Below, piece after piece: positions 46,204 through 52,660 of a DNA stretch of 64,000 nt. The DNA lies in assembly GCA_028286365.1 (NCBI GenBank), contig JAQBRR010000002.1, positions 106,165 through 170,164 of the forward strand. Reading direction: 5' to 3'. The notes under the pieces are model-generated. The model was not told the origin of the DNA, searched no databases, and saw only the letters and a list, made by a program, of their open reading frames with translations. The translations under genes and the position numbers were made by a program. Source of the stretch: Candidatus Saccharimonadota bacterium (lineage in GTDB: Bacteria > Patescibacteriota > Saccharimonadia > Saccharimonadales > Saccharimonadaceae). Each line of letters opens with the position of its first letter. Position 1 is the stretch's first letter.

Positions 46204-47529
46204 TTATTTTGATGAACGTAGGTCTAGTATGACCAGATGTTCAATGTGTGGAGTTCTTGGAAAGAAATTATAGCCACGATGCGATTTAACACCGTAGATT
46301 TCAGCAAGTCTCGCGACGTCACGTGCTTGTGTGACCGGATTACAGGATAAGTAAATGATACGGCTTGGCTTAGCTTCTAACAGTTTTGTAATAACGTCTT
46401 CGTGGAGGCCAGCACGAGGCGGGTCGACAATAATTGTCTTATCGGTTGTGATATATTCAAGGGCACCTTCGCTCGGTGCAAGGATCGCCTTGACTGCCTT
46501 TTCGCGGTCGAGTGCAGTAATATTACGCTTCATTTCCCTAACAGCATGTTCATTAATCTCTACCATTGTGACGTCTTCACCACCAATAGTGAGACCAATC
46601 GTGCCAACTCCACTGTATAAATCAACAGTTGGTGTACCGGCACTCACCCACTGTTTCATATCACGCAGGGCCTGCTCGTAGACAGGTATATTAATCTGAA
46701 AGAAGCCCTCAACTGCATAGTCAAACGATACATTGAGGATTTTATCAGTTAAGGTTGTTGTTCCCCATGATTGCAAACGTTCAGTAATGACACTTGCCGG
46801 ACTTTTAGGGTTGCTAAAAATTAGCTCAAAACCGATGATATTACCATTTTCCTTGAGAAGTTCTAATTCCGAGCCTGTAAGTTGCACGAATGCTTGATCT
46901 TTGACGTACAGTTGCAGGGCTACATTGCCAGAGCTATCACAACGTACAAGCAAAGTCTTTAACATAAAGGCACGAATATCAGGCTTACTACGAAGTAAAT
47001 CTCTCATCGCAGTAGCTGCTTGGTTGATGCTAGGATGTGCGAGGCTACTACCCTCAACCGGAATTTTGCCGTGCGTTCCACGACGGTAAAATGCGAGATC
47101 TAGGTGCTCACTTTCCTTGTCCCAGTACCAACTAAACTCTAATTTATTACGGTATTCGTATTGTTTGTCATCGCTATATACTTCGATTGCCTCAGGAAGG
47201 ACGATGTCGTGAAGTTCAAAGGCTTCTTCGATAAGTGCTGATTTGTAATGTTGTTCAGCCTCGAACGTCATGATCTGCCATGGACTTGTCGAGAGATAAC
47301 TTTCTTCGTCTCGGGGGAGGACTCGCTCGCTACTCGGTGTTAGCACTTCAACGACGACACCTTCCGCAAGGTTCGATTTCTTTTTTGTCATCTGTACTTC
47401 GACGTTTTCGTTAGGAAGGCCACCCCATACGAATAATTTTCGCCCACCCTCAAGTGTGCCAAGTGTTTGGCCGCCACCAACAATCTTGTCTAATGTGACA
47501 TTTACTATCGGTAGGACTTTTTTGCTCAT
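46204..47529 (-). CDS. RNA (uracil-5)-methyltransferase, RlmD/TrmA family
   Basis: 441 aa. N-terminal TRAM domain (VTLDKIVGGGQTLGTLEGGRKLFVWGGLPNENVEVQMTKKK), then the SAM domain: VDLYSGVGTIGL, IIVDPPRAGLHE and the catalytic Cys in IYLSCNPVTQARDV. Methylates U to m5U in 23S rRNA or tRNA; the exact site is not clear. The four-Cys iron-sulfur motif of E. coli RlmD is not seen. TACAAT 6 nt before the ATG. Confidence 0.92.
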   Translation of the reverse strand: MSKKVLPIVNVTLDKIVGGGQTLGTLEGGRKLFVWGGLPNENVEVQMTKKKSNLAEGVVVEVLTPSSERVLPRDEESYLSTSPWQIMTFEAEQHYKSALIEEAFELHDIVLPEAIEVYSDDKQYEYRNKLEFSWYWDKESEHLDLAFYRRGTHGKIPVEGSSLAHPSINQAATAMRDLLRSKPDIRAFMLKTLLVRCDSSGNVALQLYVKDQAFVQLTGSELELLKENGNIIGFELIFSNPKSPASVITERLQSWGTTTLTDKILNVSFDYAVEGFFQINIPVYEQALRDMKQWVSAGTPTVDLYSGVGTIGLTIGGEDVTMVEINEHAVREMKRNITALDREKAVKAILAPSEGALEYITTDKTIIVDPPRAGLHEDVITKLLEAKPSRIIYLSCNPVTQARDVARLAEIYGVKSHRGYNFFPRTPHIEHLVILDLRSSK

Positions 47530-47535
47530 CCCTAT

Positions 47536-47541
47536 ATTGTA
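47536..47541 (-). promoter_or_regulatory. -10 box of the RNA methyltransferase gene
   Basis: TACAAT on the minus strand, 6 nt before the ATG at 47529. Confidence 0.55.
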
Positions 47542-47591
47542 CCATTTTTGACACTAGTTTTGGCTTTAAGCAACTTGTCAGCTAATTCGCA

Positions 47592-47597
47592 TATGAT
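47592..47597 (+). promoter_or_regulatory. -10 box of the 149-aa gene
   Basis: TATGAT, 6 nt before the ATG at 47604; leaderless type. Confidence 0.5.
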
Positions 47598-47603
47598 GAC
47601 TAA

Positions 47604-48053
47604 ATGAATAAATCGAACAAATCCACAATCTATATTATTTTTGCTATCGTTGTCGTTGTCGTAGGAGTTGGTGGCTTTTATAGCGGAATATCGTTTCAAA
47701 AAGCCCAGAGTGGCACTACCGCTGCAGCAGCAAATGGAGCACCTGGCGCAGGCGGGGGCGGTGGTTTTGCTTCTCGTTTCGGCTCTGGCGGTGTTGGTAC
47801 AGTTACTGCGGTTAGTCCTACGAGCATTACAATTACGCCGAGATCTCGCGGCACAACGACCACATCAGATACAACCTACACTATAGGGTCTGGTACGACA
47901 GTTACCGACAACGGCGCAACTGTTACAACAACAGATATTACCGTTGGCGCTACTGTACTGGTTCAAACCAGCACGAGTGACACGACGACTGCGACAACAA
48001 TTGAGGTTAATCCAAGTTTTGGTGGCGGTAGCTCGAGTACAACCGGTAACTAG
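47604..48053 (+). CDS. Exported Gly/Thr-rich protein, DUF5666-like
   Basis: 149 aa. N-terminal membrane anchor (TIYIIFAIVVVVVGVGGFYSGI), an Ala/Gly linker with GAGGGGG, then a small Thr-rich beta domain (GTVTAVSPTSITITPRSRGTTTTSDTTYTIGSGTTVTDNGATVTTTDITVGATVLVQTS) resembling the DUF5666 OB-like fold, and a Gly/Ser tail. Probably at the cell surface; function unknown. Confidence 0.7.
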   Translation: MNKSNKSTIYIIFAIVVVVVGVGGFYSGISFQKAQSGTTAAAANGAPGAGGGGGFASRFGSGGVGTVTAVSPTSITITPRSRGTTTTSDTTYTIGSGTTVTDNGATVTTTDITVGATVLVQTSTSDTTTATTIEVNPSFGGGSSSTTGN

Positions 48054-48077
48054 TCTTCGTAATATATTTGAGAAAAT

Positions 48078-48118
48078 CTATCCTTCAACCATCAAATGAT
48101 TTGATAGCTCAAGGATAG
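48078..48118. terminator. Nested hairpin between convergent genes
   Basis: CTATCCTT (48078-48085) pairs with AAGGATAG (48111-48118), and inside ATCAAAT pairs with ATTTGAT over one base. No U-tract follows. It lies 25 bp after the stop of the 149-aa gene and probably ends or protects its mRNA. Confidence 0.45.
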
Positions 48119-48155
48119 GGACAGAGGAGGAGCTCACGAGAGCGCCTCGTGTCCC
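48118..48155 (-). terminator. GC-rich hairpin behind the 192-aa gene
   Basis: GGGACA (48118-48123) pairs with TGTCCC (48150-48155), continued by GAGG/CCTC with one bulge. It lies 14 bp beyond the stop codon of the gene at 48169. Confidence 0.5.
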
Positions 48156-48168
48156 CAGAGCCTGGTAG

Positions 48169-48747
48169 CTAGATCGTGCGGTTGACGCTGACGAATGTAA
48201 TGGTTACATCCGCCTCTTTCAACTGCTCCAGGGTCGCGGTTGCGAGAAGCCCCTTCGGGAACTTGATGTTACAGACGAGACCGCGCGTGCTGCTCGGTTC
48301 GTGCTGTACGATCAATTCCTCGAGGGCTTCGTTGATCAGTTGCCTGACCAGGTCGCTCACCAGGTGCATGTCGAGCGGTTGGCCGCTCAGTAGCTGCGCA
48401 TTGAGTTCGCGGCTCTCCACGATGATGGCCAGTGCAGTGCGAAACACCACAGCCGACCACTTCAGGCGCGTGTCAGGGCCGTAGCCATGATCGCCCTTCG
48501 TAGAGGTTTCCGTGTCCTTGAGGCTGCCGCGGTAGGTGTCATCCAGCTTCTTGGTAGGAAGCCAGTTGACGATCGGCGGCTGCAGCTCCATCTTCACCGT
48601 GTGGGTTGTATAACGCCCCCATAGGTTGCGCTTGAACCAGGACTTGAAGACACGGCGTCGCCGCTGGTTCTTCTTGTCCGAGTCGCTGTCCAGCTTGAGC
48701 TGCTCCTTCTGAAGCTCCTCAAGCAGTTTGATGCCTGACGTTCTCAT
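48169..48747 (-). CDS. Hypothetical protein, 192 aa, GC-rich, foreign style
   Basis: Not recognised. Starts MRTSGIKLLEELQKEQLKLD at 48747 behind GAGGAGAGC; the longer frame to 48879 is rejected because it covers the leader. Basic helical N-terminus with RRRR (residues about 29-32), a central helical region (SAVVFRTALAIIVESRELNAQLLSG...) and a C-terminal beta pair. No membrane segment. Codons are much richer in G and C than those of flanking genes. It is close to tRNA-Gln and tRNA-like debris, which suggests horizontal arrival (inference). Confidence 0.6.
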   Translation of the reverse strand: MRTSGIKLLEELQKEQLKLDSDSDKKNQRRRRVFKSWFKRNLWGRYTTHTVKMELQPPIVNWLPTKKLDDTYRGSLKDTETSTKGDHGYGPDTRLKWSAVVFRTALAIIVESRELNAQLLSGQPLDMHLVSDLVRQLINEALEELIVQHEPSSTRGLVCNIKFPKGLLATATLEQLKEADVTITFVSVNRTI

Positions 48748-48755
48748 GTGTGCTC

Positions 48756-48769
48756 TCCTCTGTCGAGAG
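48756..48769 (-). promoter_or_regulatory. Hairpin overlapping the ribosome-binding site of the 192-aa gene
   Basis: On the minus strand CCTCT, a CGAC loop and AGAGG form a 5-bp hairpin whose 3' arm is the first part of the AGAGGAGAG ribosome site. When folded it would hide the site, so it may be a translational switch. Confidence 0.4.
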
Positions 48770-48902
48770 GTACATCGTTCCACCCCGGCCGGGCTTACGC
48801 TGCACCAGGGGTACTTGAAGACTCTATTATACCATATAAATATAATATTTTCAATGTTAAGATTGAGCTTAACGTCCATTTACGCTATAATATGCAAGCT
48901 AT

Positions 48903-48940
48903 TGAGACGAGAGCCAAGTGGTAAGACACTGGCCGCTGTG
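48903..48940 (+). pseudogene. tRNA D-arm-like remnant
   Basis: GCCAAGTGGTAAGACACTGG (48913-48932) differs at one position from the D-arm of the tRNA-Gln 120 bp downstream (GCCAAGTGGTAAGGCACTGG). No anticodon arm or T-arm can be folded behind it, so it looks like a broken copy. TATAAT at 48894-48899 could still drive its transcription. Confidence 0.4.
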
Positions 48941-49024
48941 CTTGTCACAGCAAGATATAATAGGTTAACCAGAAACCATTACACATCTATATCTCATAGC
49001 GTAAAGTACATACACAACTTATAT

Positions 49025-49099
49025 TGGGATGTCGCCAAGTGGTAAGGCACTGGTTTCTGGTACCAGCATTCGGGGGTTCGAATCCCTCCATCCCAGCCA
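49025..49099 (+). tRNA. tRNA-Gln (CUG)
   Basis: Acceptor TGGGATG pairs with CATCCCA, D-arm GCCAAGTGGTAAGGC, anticodon stem CTGGT/ACCAG with loop TTCTGGT (anticodon CTG), T-arm GGGGGTTCGAATCCCTC, encoded GCCA. The U1-A72 pair is typical of tRNA-Gln. Confidence 0.95.
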
Positions 49100-49102
49100 C
49101 GG

Positions 49103-49140
49103 AAAATGCCGAAAATTCTTTTGAGCTTTCGGCATTTTTT
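49103..49140 (+). terminator. Intrinsic terminator of tRNA-Gln
   Basis: AAAATGCCGAAA pairs with TTTCGGCATTTT, followed by TT; it begins 4 nt after the tRNA 3' end. Confidence 0.8.
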
Positions 49141-49341
49141 CTTCGACAATTACTTCCATTCTTTCGCTAGAGGGTCTGGAATAGAACTTTGAAGAATAAA
49201 GTACGCCCTGTATACCTAAGTTGGACTAACCCATATTCCAGTGCGACTATCGGCGTGTTGTTTCGGTTCAAGCCCACTTAAGGTCGCGAGGGTGGTGAAA
49301 AGACGCGGGTTTTCGGCGAGATAAACTAGACGGACAAGTCT
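49141..49341. other. Gene-free stretch after tRNA-Gln
   Basis: No ORF or RNA gene can be supported. GGTTCAAGCCC at about 49267 resembles a T-loop, but no cloverleaf can be built around it. Confidence 0.5.
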
Positions 49342-49653
49342 CTACTCACTATCTACAAAGTCACGCAGCGCTTCGAGCCGCTTTTCCCACTGCAATTCAA
49401 GCTCAACAATAAACACCTTGGTTTCTTCCAGTGCACGTCGCTCTAATTTAACAGTAGTATCTCTTCCTTTTGCCTGTAGCGTCACGATACGAGCATTGGC
49501 TAATATCTGAAGGTGTTTTCTCACTGCCTGACGACTCGTCTCTAGCCCTTGGGAAACTGTCGTTATCGTATAGTCAGCACCTGTTGCAAGACGTCGGACT
49601 ATCTCAATCCGAGTGGGATTCCCAAGCGCATGAAGACGTTGAACAGCCAGCAT
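49342..49653 (-). CDS. ArsR-family transcriptional regulator
   Basis: 103 aa from the ATG at 49653 (MLAVQRLHALGNPTRIEIVRRLATG). Winged helix-turn-helix with the ALGNPTRIEI first helix and TSRQAVRKHLQIL recognition helix; metal-binding cysteines are absent. The start codon overlaps the stop of the SRPBCC gene as TAATG, so the pair is translationally coupled, a very common ArsR-SRPBCC arrangement. Probably controls its own operon and perhaps the divergent SDR gene. Confidence 0.88.
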   Translation of the reverse strand: MLAVQRLHALGNPTRIEIVRRLATGADYTITTVSQGLETSRQAVRKHLQILANARIVTLQAKGRDTTVKLERRALEETKVFIVELELQWEKRLEALRDFVDSE

Positions 49654-50090
49654 TAGTCTTGGCTTAACATCTTTTCTAGTCGGCTCATCATCTGGTCCCA
49701 ACCGCCCGAGTTATCACTGAAGCTTTTTGCGGCTACATCAGCTGGAAGTGTTGCAAATCCAGACTCGGTCAAGACAACTTTCGTTCTGCCGTTTTGCTCG
49801 GTGAGATGAAATTCAACCAGTGTCGTCTGGACAGTCGTAAGGTCATCAATGATACTTGAGCCACCCGGGATCCAGCGATAGGCAAAATAGTCAAAAGGGT
49901 TCGCATCTATCACCAGCAGCGAGCTTTTGCCGTATCCGTTAAACGTAACGATAGACTGCTGTCCAACCTCTAGCATGCCCTCAATTTCGTCAGGAAACCA
50001 TTTTGTGATCTGTTTAGGATCGGTGATTGCCTGATATACTCGTTCTTTTGGCGCTTTAACAGTAATTTCCTTTGTAATAATATCTTGCAT
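49653..50090 (-). CDS. SRPBCC (AHSA1-like) ligand-binding protein
   Basis: 145 aa from MQDIITKEITVKAPKERVYQAITDPKQITKWFPDEIEG, the opening of START/AHA1-type domains; ends VAAKSFSDNSGGWDQMMSRLEKML, also characteristic. Binds hydrophobic ligands; physiological ligand unknown. GGGGA ribosome site before the ATG; the upstream in-frame ATGs (50156) precede it and are less likely. Confidence 0.88.
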   Translation of the reverse strand: MQDIITKEITVKAPKERVYQAITDPKQITKWFPDEIEGMLEVGQQSIVTFNGYGKSSLLVIDANPFDYFAYRWIPGGSSIIDDLTTVQTTLVEFHLTEQNGRTKVVLTESGFATLPADVAAKSFSDNSGGWDQMMSRLEKMLSQD

Positions 50091-50237
50091 CGTTTCCCCT
50101 ACTCTTTCTTTTACATTCTTTAAAGTTATCATACTACGCGCACACAAGTTATGCAACCAAATAGTTGCATTATGCGATAAATTCAGCTACGCTACGATCA
50201 CAACTAAATACAAGTATAAAGCGATGAGGAGAATACG

Positions 50238-51032
50238 ATGCTAATTGACAAGACTGCAATTATTTATGGTGGAGGCGGAGCACTTGGCAGTACAGCTGCG
50301 CGCATATTTGCACGAGAAGGTGCATTTGTGTTCTTGGTTGATCGCACGCAAGCGAAACTCGACAAAGTAACAGCAGAAATTACCGCAGCAGGTGGTCAAG
50401 TCGAAACCGCCGTAGTCGATATTTTTGACCTTCAGGCAGTTAATAGACATGCTGATGCTGTAGCCGCAAAAACAGGCGGCATTGACATCGCTTTCAACAC
50501 GGTCAGCGTTATGCATAACCAGGGAACACAACTAGCTGACTTGACCTGGGAAGAGTTTATTCATCCCGTCGACGGATTCCTAAAAGCGCAGTTCAACACG
50601 AGCAAGGCCGTATCCCGACATATGGGCGAAAGCCGGCAGGGCGTCATCATAAACATGTCCGAACCTGGAGCAAAATTAGCTATCGGCGGCATCCTGGGAC
50701 ACGCCGTATCGAGCGCCGGCAAGGAAGTATTCACACGCATCCTTGCGGCCGAATTGGGTCCAAACAACATCCGTGTTATTGGCATACGACCCCACGCCAT
50801 GAGCGACGCCCCTGCGGCAGGCTCGTATATAAAGGACGTATTTCAACCGATGGCGAATGCCTCCAACATGTCCATTGAGGCATTTATGGATTCGATGGCA
50901 CAGGGAACCATGACGAAGCACCTACCGACGCTTTCTGAAGTTGCAGAAATCGCAGCGTTCCTCGCCTCAGACAAGGCACGATCCATGACAGGAACAATCA
51001 TTAATGTTACTGCTGGAGCAACAATAGATTAG
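50238..51032 (+). CDS. Short-chain dehydrogenase-like protein with altered active site
   Basis: 264 aa. Rossmann motif GGGGALGSTAA (usually TGxxxGIG), VVDIFD and FNTVS (usually NNAG). In the catalytic region VSSAGKEVF the Lys of YxxxK is present but the Tyr position is Ser, and NNAG is lost. It may bind NAD(P) without normal oxidoreductase activity, or use another chemistry. Shine-Dalgarno GAGGAGA. Divergent from the SRPBCC-ArsR operon and perhaps its target. Confidence 0.75.
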   Translation: MLIDKTAIIYGGGGALGSTAARIFAREGAFVFLVDRTQAKLDKVTAEITAAGGQVETAVVDIFDLQAVNRHADAVAAKTGGIDIAFNTVSVMHNQGTQLADLTWEEFIHPVDGFLKAQFNTSKAVSRHMGESRQGVIINMSEPGAKLAIGGILGHAVSSAGKEVFTRILAAELGPNNIRVIGIRPHAMSDAPAAGSYIKDVFQPMANASNMSIEAFMDSMAQGTMTKHLPTLSEVAEIAAFLASDKARSMTGTIINVTAGATID

Positions 51033-51327
51033 GCACGCTGAGCAAAGCGTTGCAGCTGAGCAAGAAGACCGCTATTCCGTATTCTGTTAAAAAGGTCGCT
51101 ATGGCCATTCGTAGTACATATGACTGCGAGGTACATCTATTCGCTAACATAATGAACGTGCCGGCGATCAAGACATCTGGCACTTTCAGGCTCACGTTTG
51201 TCTAAGTTATAGTGAAGATAAGCTCTACCATAATCACGATGATGCGGCATTTTCGGATCCTGAGTTGCGTGCGCCTTACGCCGAAAAACTTCGGGCATAT
51301 TTGCCGAGAATAGTTAGTTACCGTTAG
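51033..51327 (+). pseudogene. Decayed coding sequence
   Basis: This part of a 446-bp stretch without a gene still reads as protein: one frame gives KKTAIPYSVKKVAMAIRSTY and onward to a TAA at 51203-51205, and another frame directly continues with SYSEDKLYHNHDDAAFSDPE... up to a TAG at 51325-51327. The switch of frame at the stop suggests a frameshifted gene. The first part faintly resembles carboxymuconolactone decarboxylase/AhpD-like helices; I cannot assign a family with confidence. Confidence 0.35.
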
Positions 51328-51390
51328 TCTCTCCATTTAGCAGGATTCGTATATCAATAATATCCTGCTCGATCTGTGCCTTGTCCTGCA

Positions 51391-51429
51391 GGTTGAGAGT
51401 TTCGACAACTCCCCTCCTCCCCAGCCATG
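51391..51429 (+). pseudogene. tRNA 3'-end-like remnant
   Basis: GAGAGTTTCGACAACTC followed by a C-rich stretch ending in CCCAGCCA resembles a T-arm plus acceptor end (compare the tRNA-Gln end CATCCCAGCCA), and an intrinsic terminator starts 2-4 nt behind, as at tRNA-Gln. No matching 5' half is found upstream, so it is at best a fragment. Confidence 0.3.
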
Positions 51430-51430
51430 C

Positions 51431-51460
51431 AAAAACGCTTTGAATCTCAAGGCGTTTTTG
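51431..51460 (+). terminator. Intrinsic terminator
   Basis: 13-bp stem (AAAAACGCTTTGA with TCAAGGCGTTTTT, one G-U) with a 3-nt loop and U-tract within the stem and GTTTT behind. The nearest upstream gene ends about 400 bp away, so it may belong to a lost or small RNA gene. Confidence 0.7.
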
Positions 51461-51466
51461 TTTTGT

Positions 51467-51472
51467 TATACT
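51467..51472 (+). promoter_or_regulatory. -10 box of the NADAR gene
   Basis: TATACT, 6 nt before the ATG at 51479; leaderless type. Confidence 0.6.
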
Positions 51473-51478
51473 TAGGCA

Positions 51479-51940
51479 ATGAACAAAGGTGAGATTGCTG
51501 GGTTTTTTCTAGAGGGTTGGTACGTGTTTGATAATTTCGCACCTTTTCAAACGCAGTGGCGAGGAAAACTATATCCAACAACCGAACATGCTTATCAAGC
51601 CGCCCACTTTATAGATACAAACCCATTGCTAGCAGAAAAAGTACGTGACTGCCGATCGCCACGTGAGGCATCGGACTTCGCAAATGCAAATAATGATCAA
51701 GATGATCCTTTATGGAAAGATAAAAGACTTTCTTTTATGGAAGAAATTATTCGATGTAAGCTTGATCAACATCCATTCATACAAAAAACACTGACAGAAT
51801 CAGGGGATAAATATATTGTAGAGATGAACGATGAAGATGGCTTCTGGGGCTGGGGCCAAGACCATGAAGGCCAAAACCAATTAGGAAAAATTTGGATGAA
51901 ATTGCGCAGTGAAACAAGCCACGAAATCGACTCACGTTAG
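51479..51940 (+). CDS. NADAR-domain protein (YbiA-like)
   Basis: 153 aa. WYVFDNFAPFQTQWRGKLYPTTEHAYQAAHF, then RDCRSPREASDFAN, and DEDGFWGWGQDHEGQNQLGKIWMKLR are the NADAR signatures. Family members remove ADP-ribose-like or riboflavin-intermediate N-glycosides, and some reverse guanine ADP-ribosylation made by DarT-like toxins. No DarT partner is seen here. Confidence 0.9.
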   Translation: MNKGEIAGFFLEGWYVFDNFAPFQTQWRGKLYPTTEHAYQAAHFIDTNPLLAEKVRDCRSPREASDFANANNDQDDPLWKDKRLSFMEEIIRCKLDQHPFIQKTLTESGDKYIVEMNDEDGFWGWGQDHEGQNQLGKIWMKLRSETSHEIDSR

Positions 51941-51950
51941 GTTATTTTGA

Positions 51951-51956
51951 TACAAT
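51951..51956 (+). promoter_or_regulatory. -10 box of the DUF1697 gene
   Basis: TACAAT, 7 nt before the ATG at 51964. Confidence 0.5.
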
Positions 51957-51963
51957 CAAATTA

Positions 51964-52497
51964 ATGAAAAAGTATGTTGCGTTTCTTCGTGGGATTGGTC
52001 CAGGTAATCCAAATATGCGAAACGACAAGCTATGTGCCGTATTTGATGAAATAGGTTTTAACAACGTTCAATCAGTTATTGCCAGCGGAAATATCATTTT
52101 TGAGACCGACAGAACAGATATTCTTGGGATAGAGACTGAAGTCGAACAAACAATATTATTAAGACTAGGCTTCAGCACAACGGTGATTGTGCGGAGCGCA
52201 TTGCAGCTACAGAGACTAATTACGGCAAATCCTTTCGGAAATAGGATACACGGCCCTACCTCATATCTACTTGTCACGTTCACGAAAAAACCTACGAAGT
52301 TACACTTTGAGCTCCCCTATCAACCACCAGGTAAACCCTACCAATTAATTCAGATAGTTGATGACACGTTGTTTACAGTAACTGACAATACGATCGTTAA
52401 GACGCCTGATCTCATGACATGGCTTGAAAAAGAACTAAGTAAAGGAATATCGTCTCGAACCTGGAATACCATTCTTCGAATATTCAAGAGGTTTTAG
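51964..52497 (+). CDS. DUF1697 protein
   Basis: 177 aa. KKYVAFLRGIGPGNPNMRNDKLCAVFDEIGFNNVQSVIASGNIIFETD is the DUF1697 N-terminal signature (normally LLRGINVGG), and TPDLMTWLEKELSKGISSRTWNTILRI its C-terminal one (SSRNWNTVLKL). Function of the family unknown. Confidence 0.9.
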   Translation: MKKYVAFLRGIGPGNPNMRNDKLCAVFDEIGFNNVQSVIASGNIIFETDRTDILGIETEVEQTILLRLGFSTTVIVRSALQLQRLITANPFGNRIHGPTSYLLVTFTKKPTKLHFELPYQPPGKPYQLIQIVDDTLFTVTDNTIVKTPDLMTWLEKELSKGISSRTWNTILRIFKRF

Positions 52498-52660
52498 ATC
52501 TCCATACTCGGCGAATAATAGATAACTTAATAAACTAGATTGATGATTATAATTTCAACACAGTCGTGATAATATTAAGATGAAGAATTTATTTTATTGA
52601 GATAAAGCTATAAATAAAAGATTAACAAAAAAAATAGTACAGACAAATCCAACAGATTTT

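Noticed and set aside
48078-48118. Fourth member of the element A-C family
   Set aside because: It shares only CCTTCAACC with element C and the nested-hairpin look; it lacks CGCTTT and is less than half the size, so I list it as a terminator.
49255-49285. GGTTCAAGCCC as T-arm of another tRNA
   Set aside because: No acceptor, anticodon or D-arm can be paired around it.
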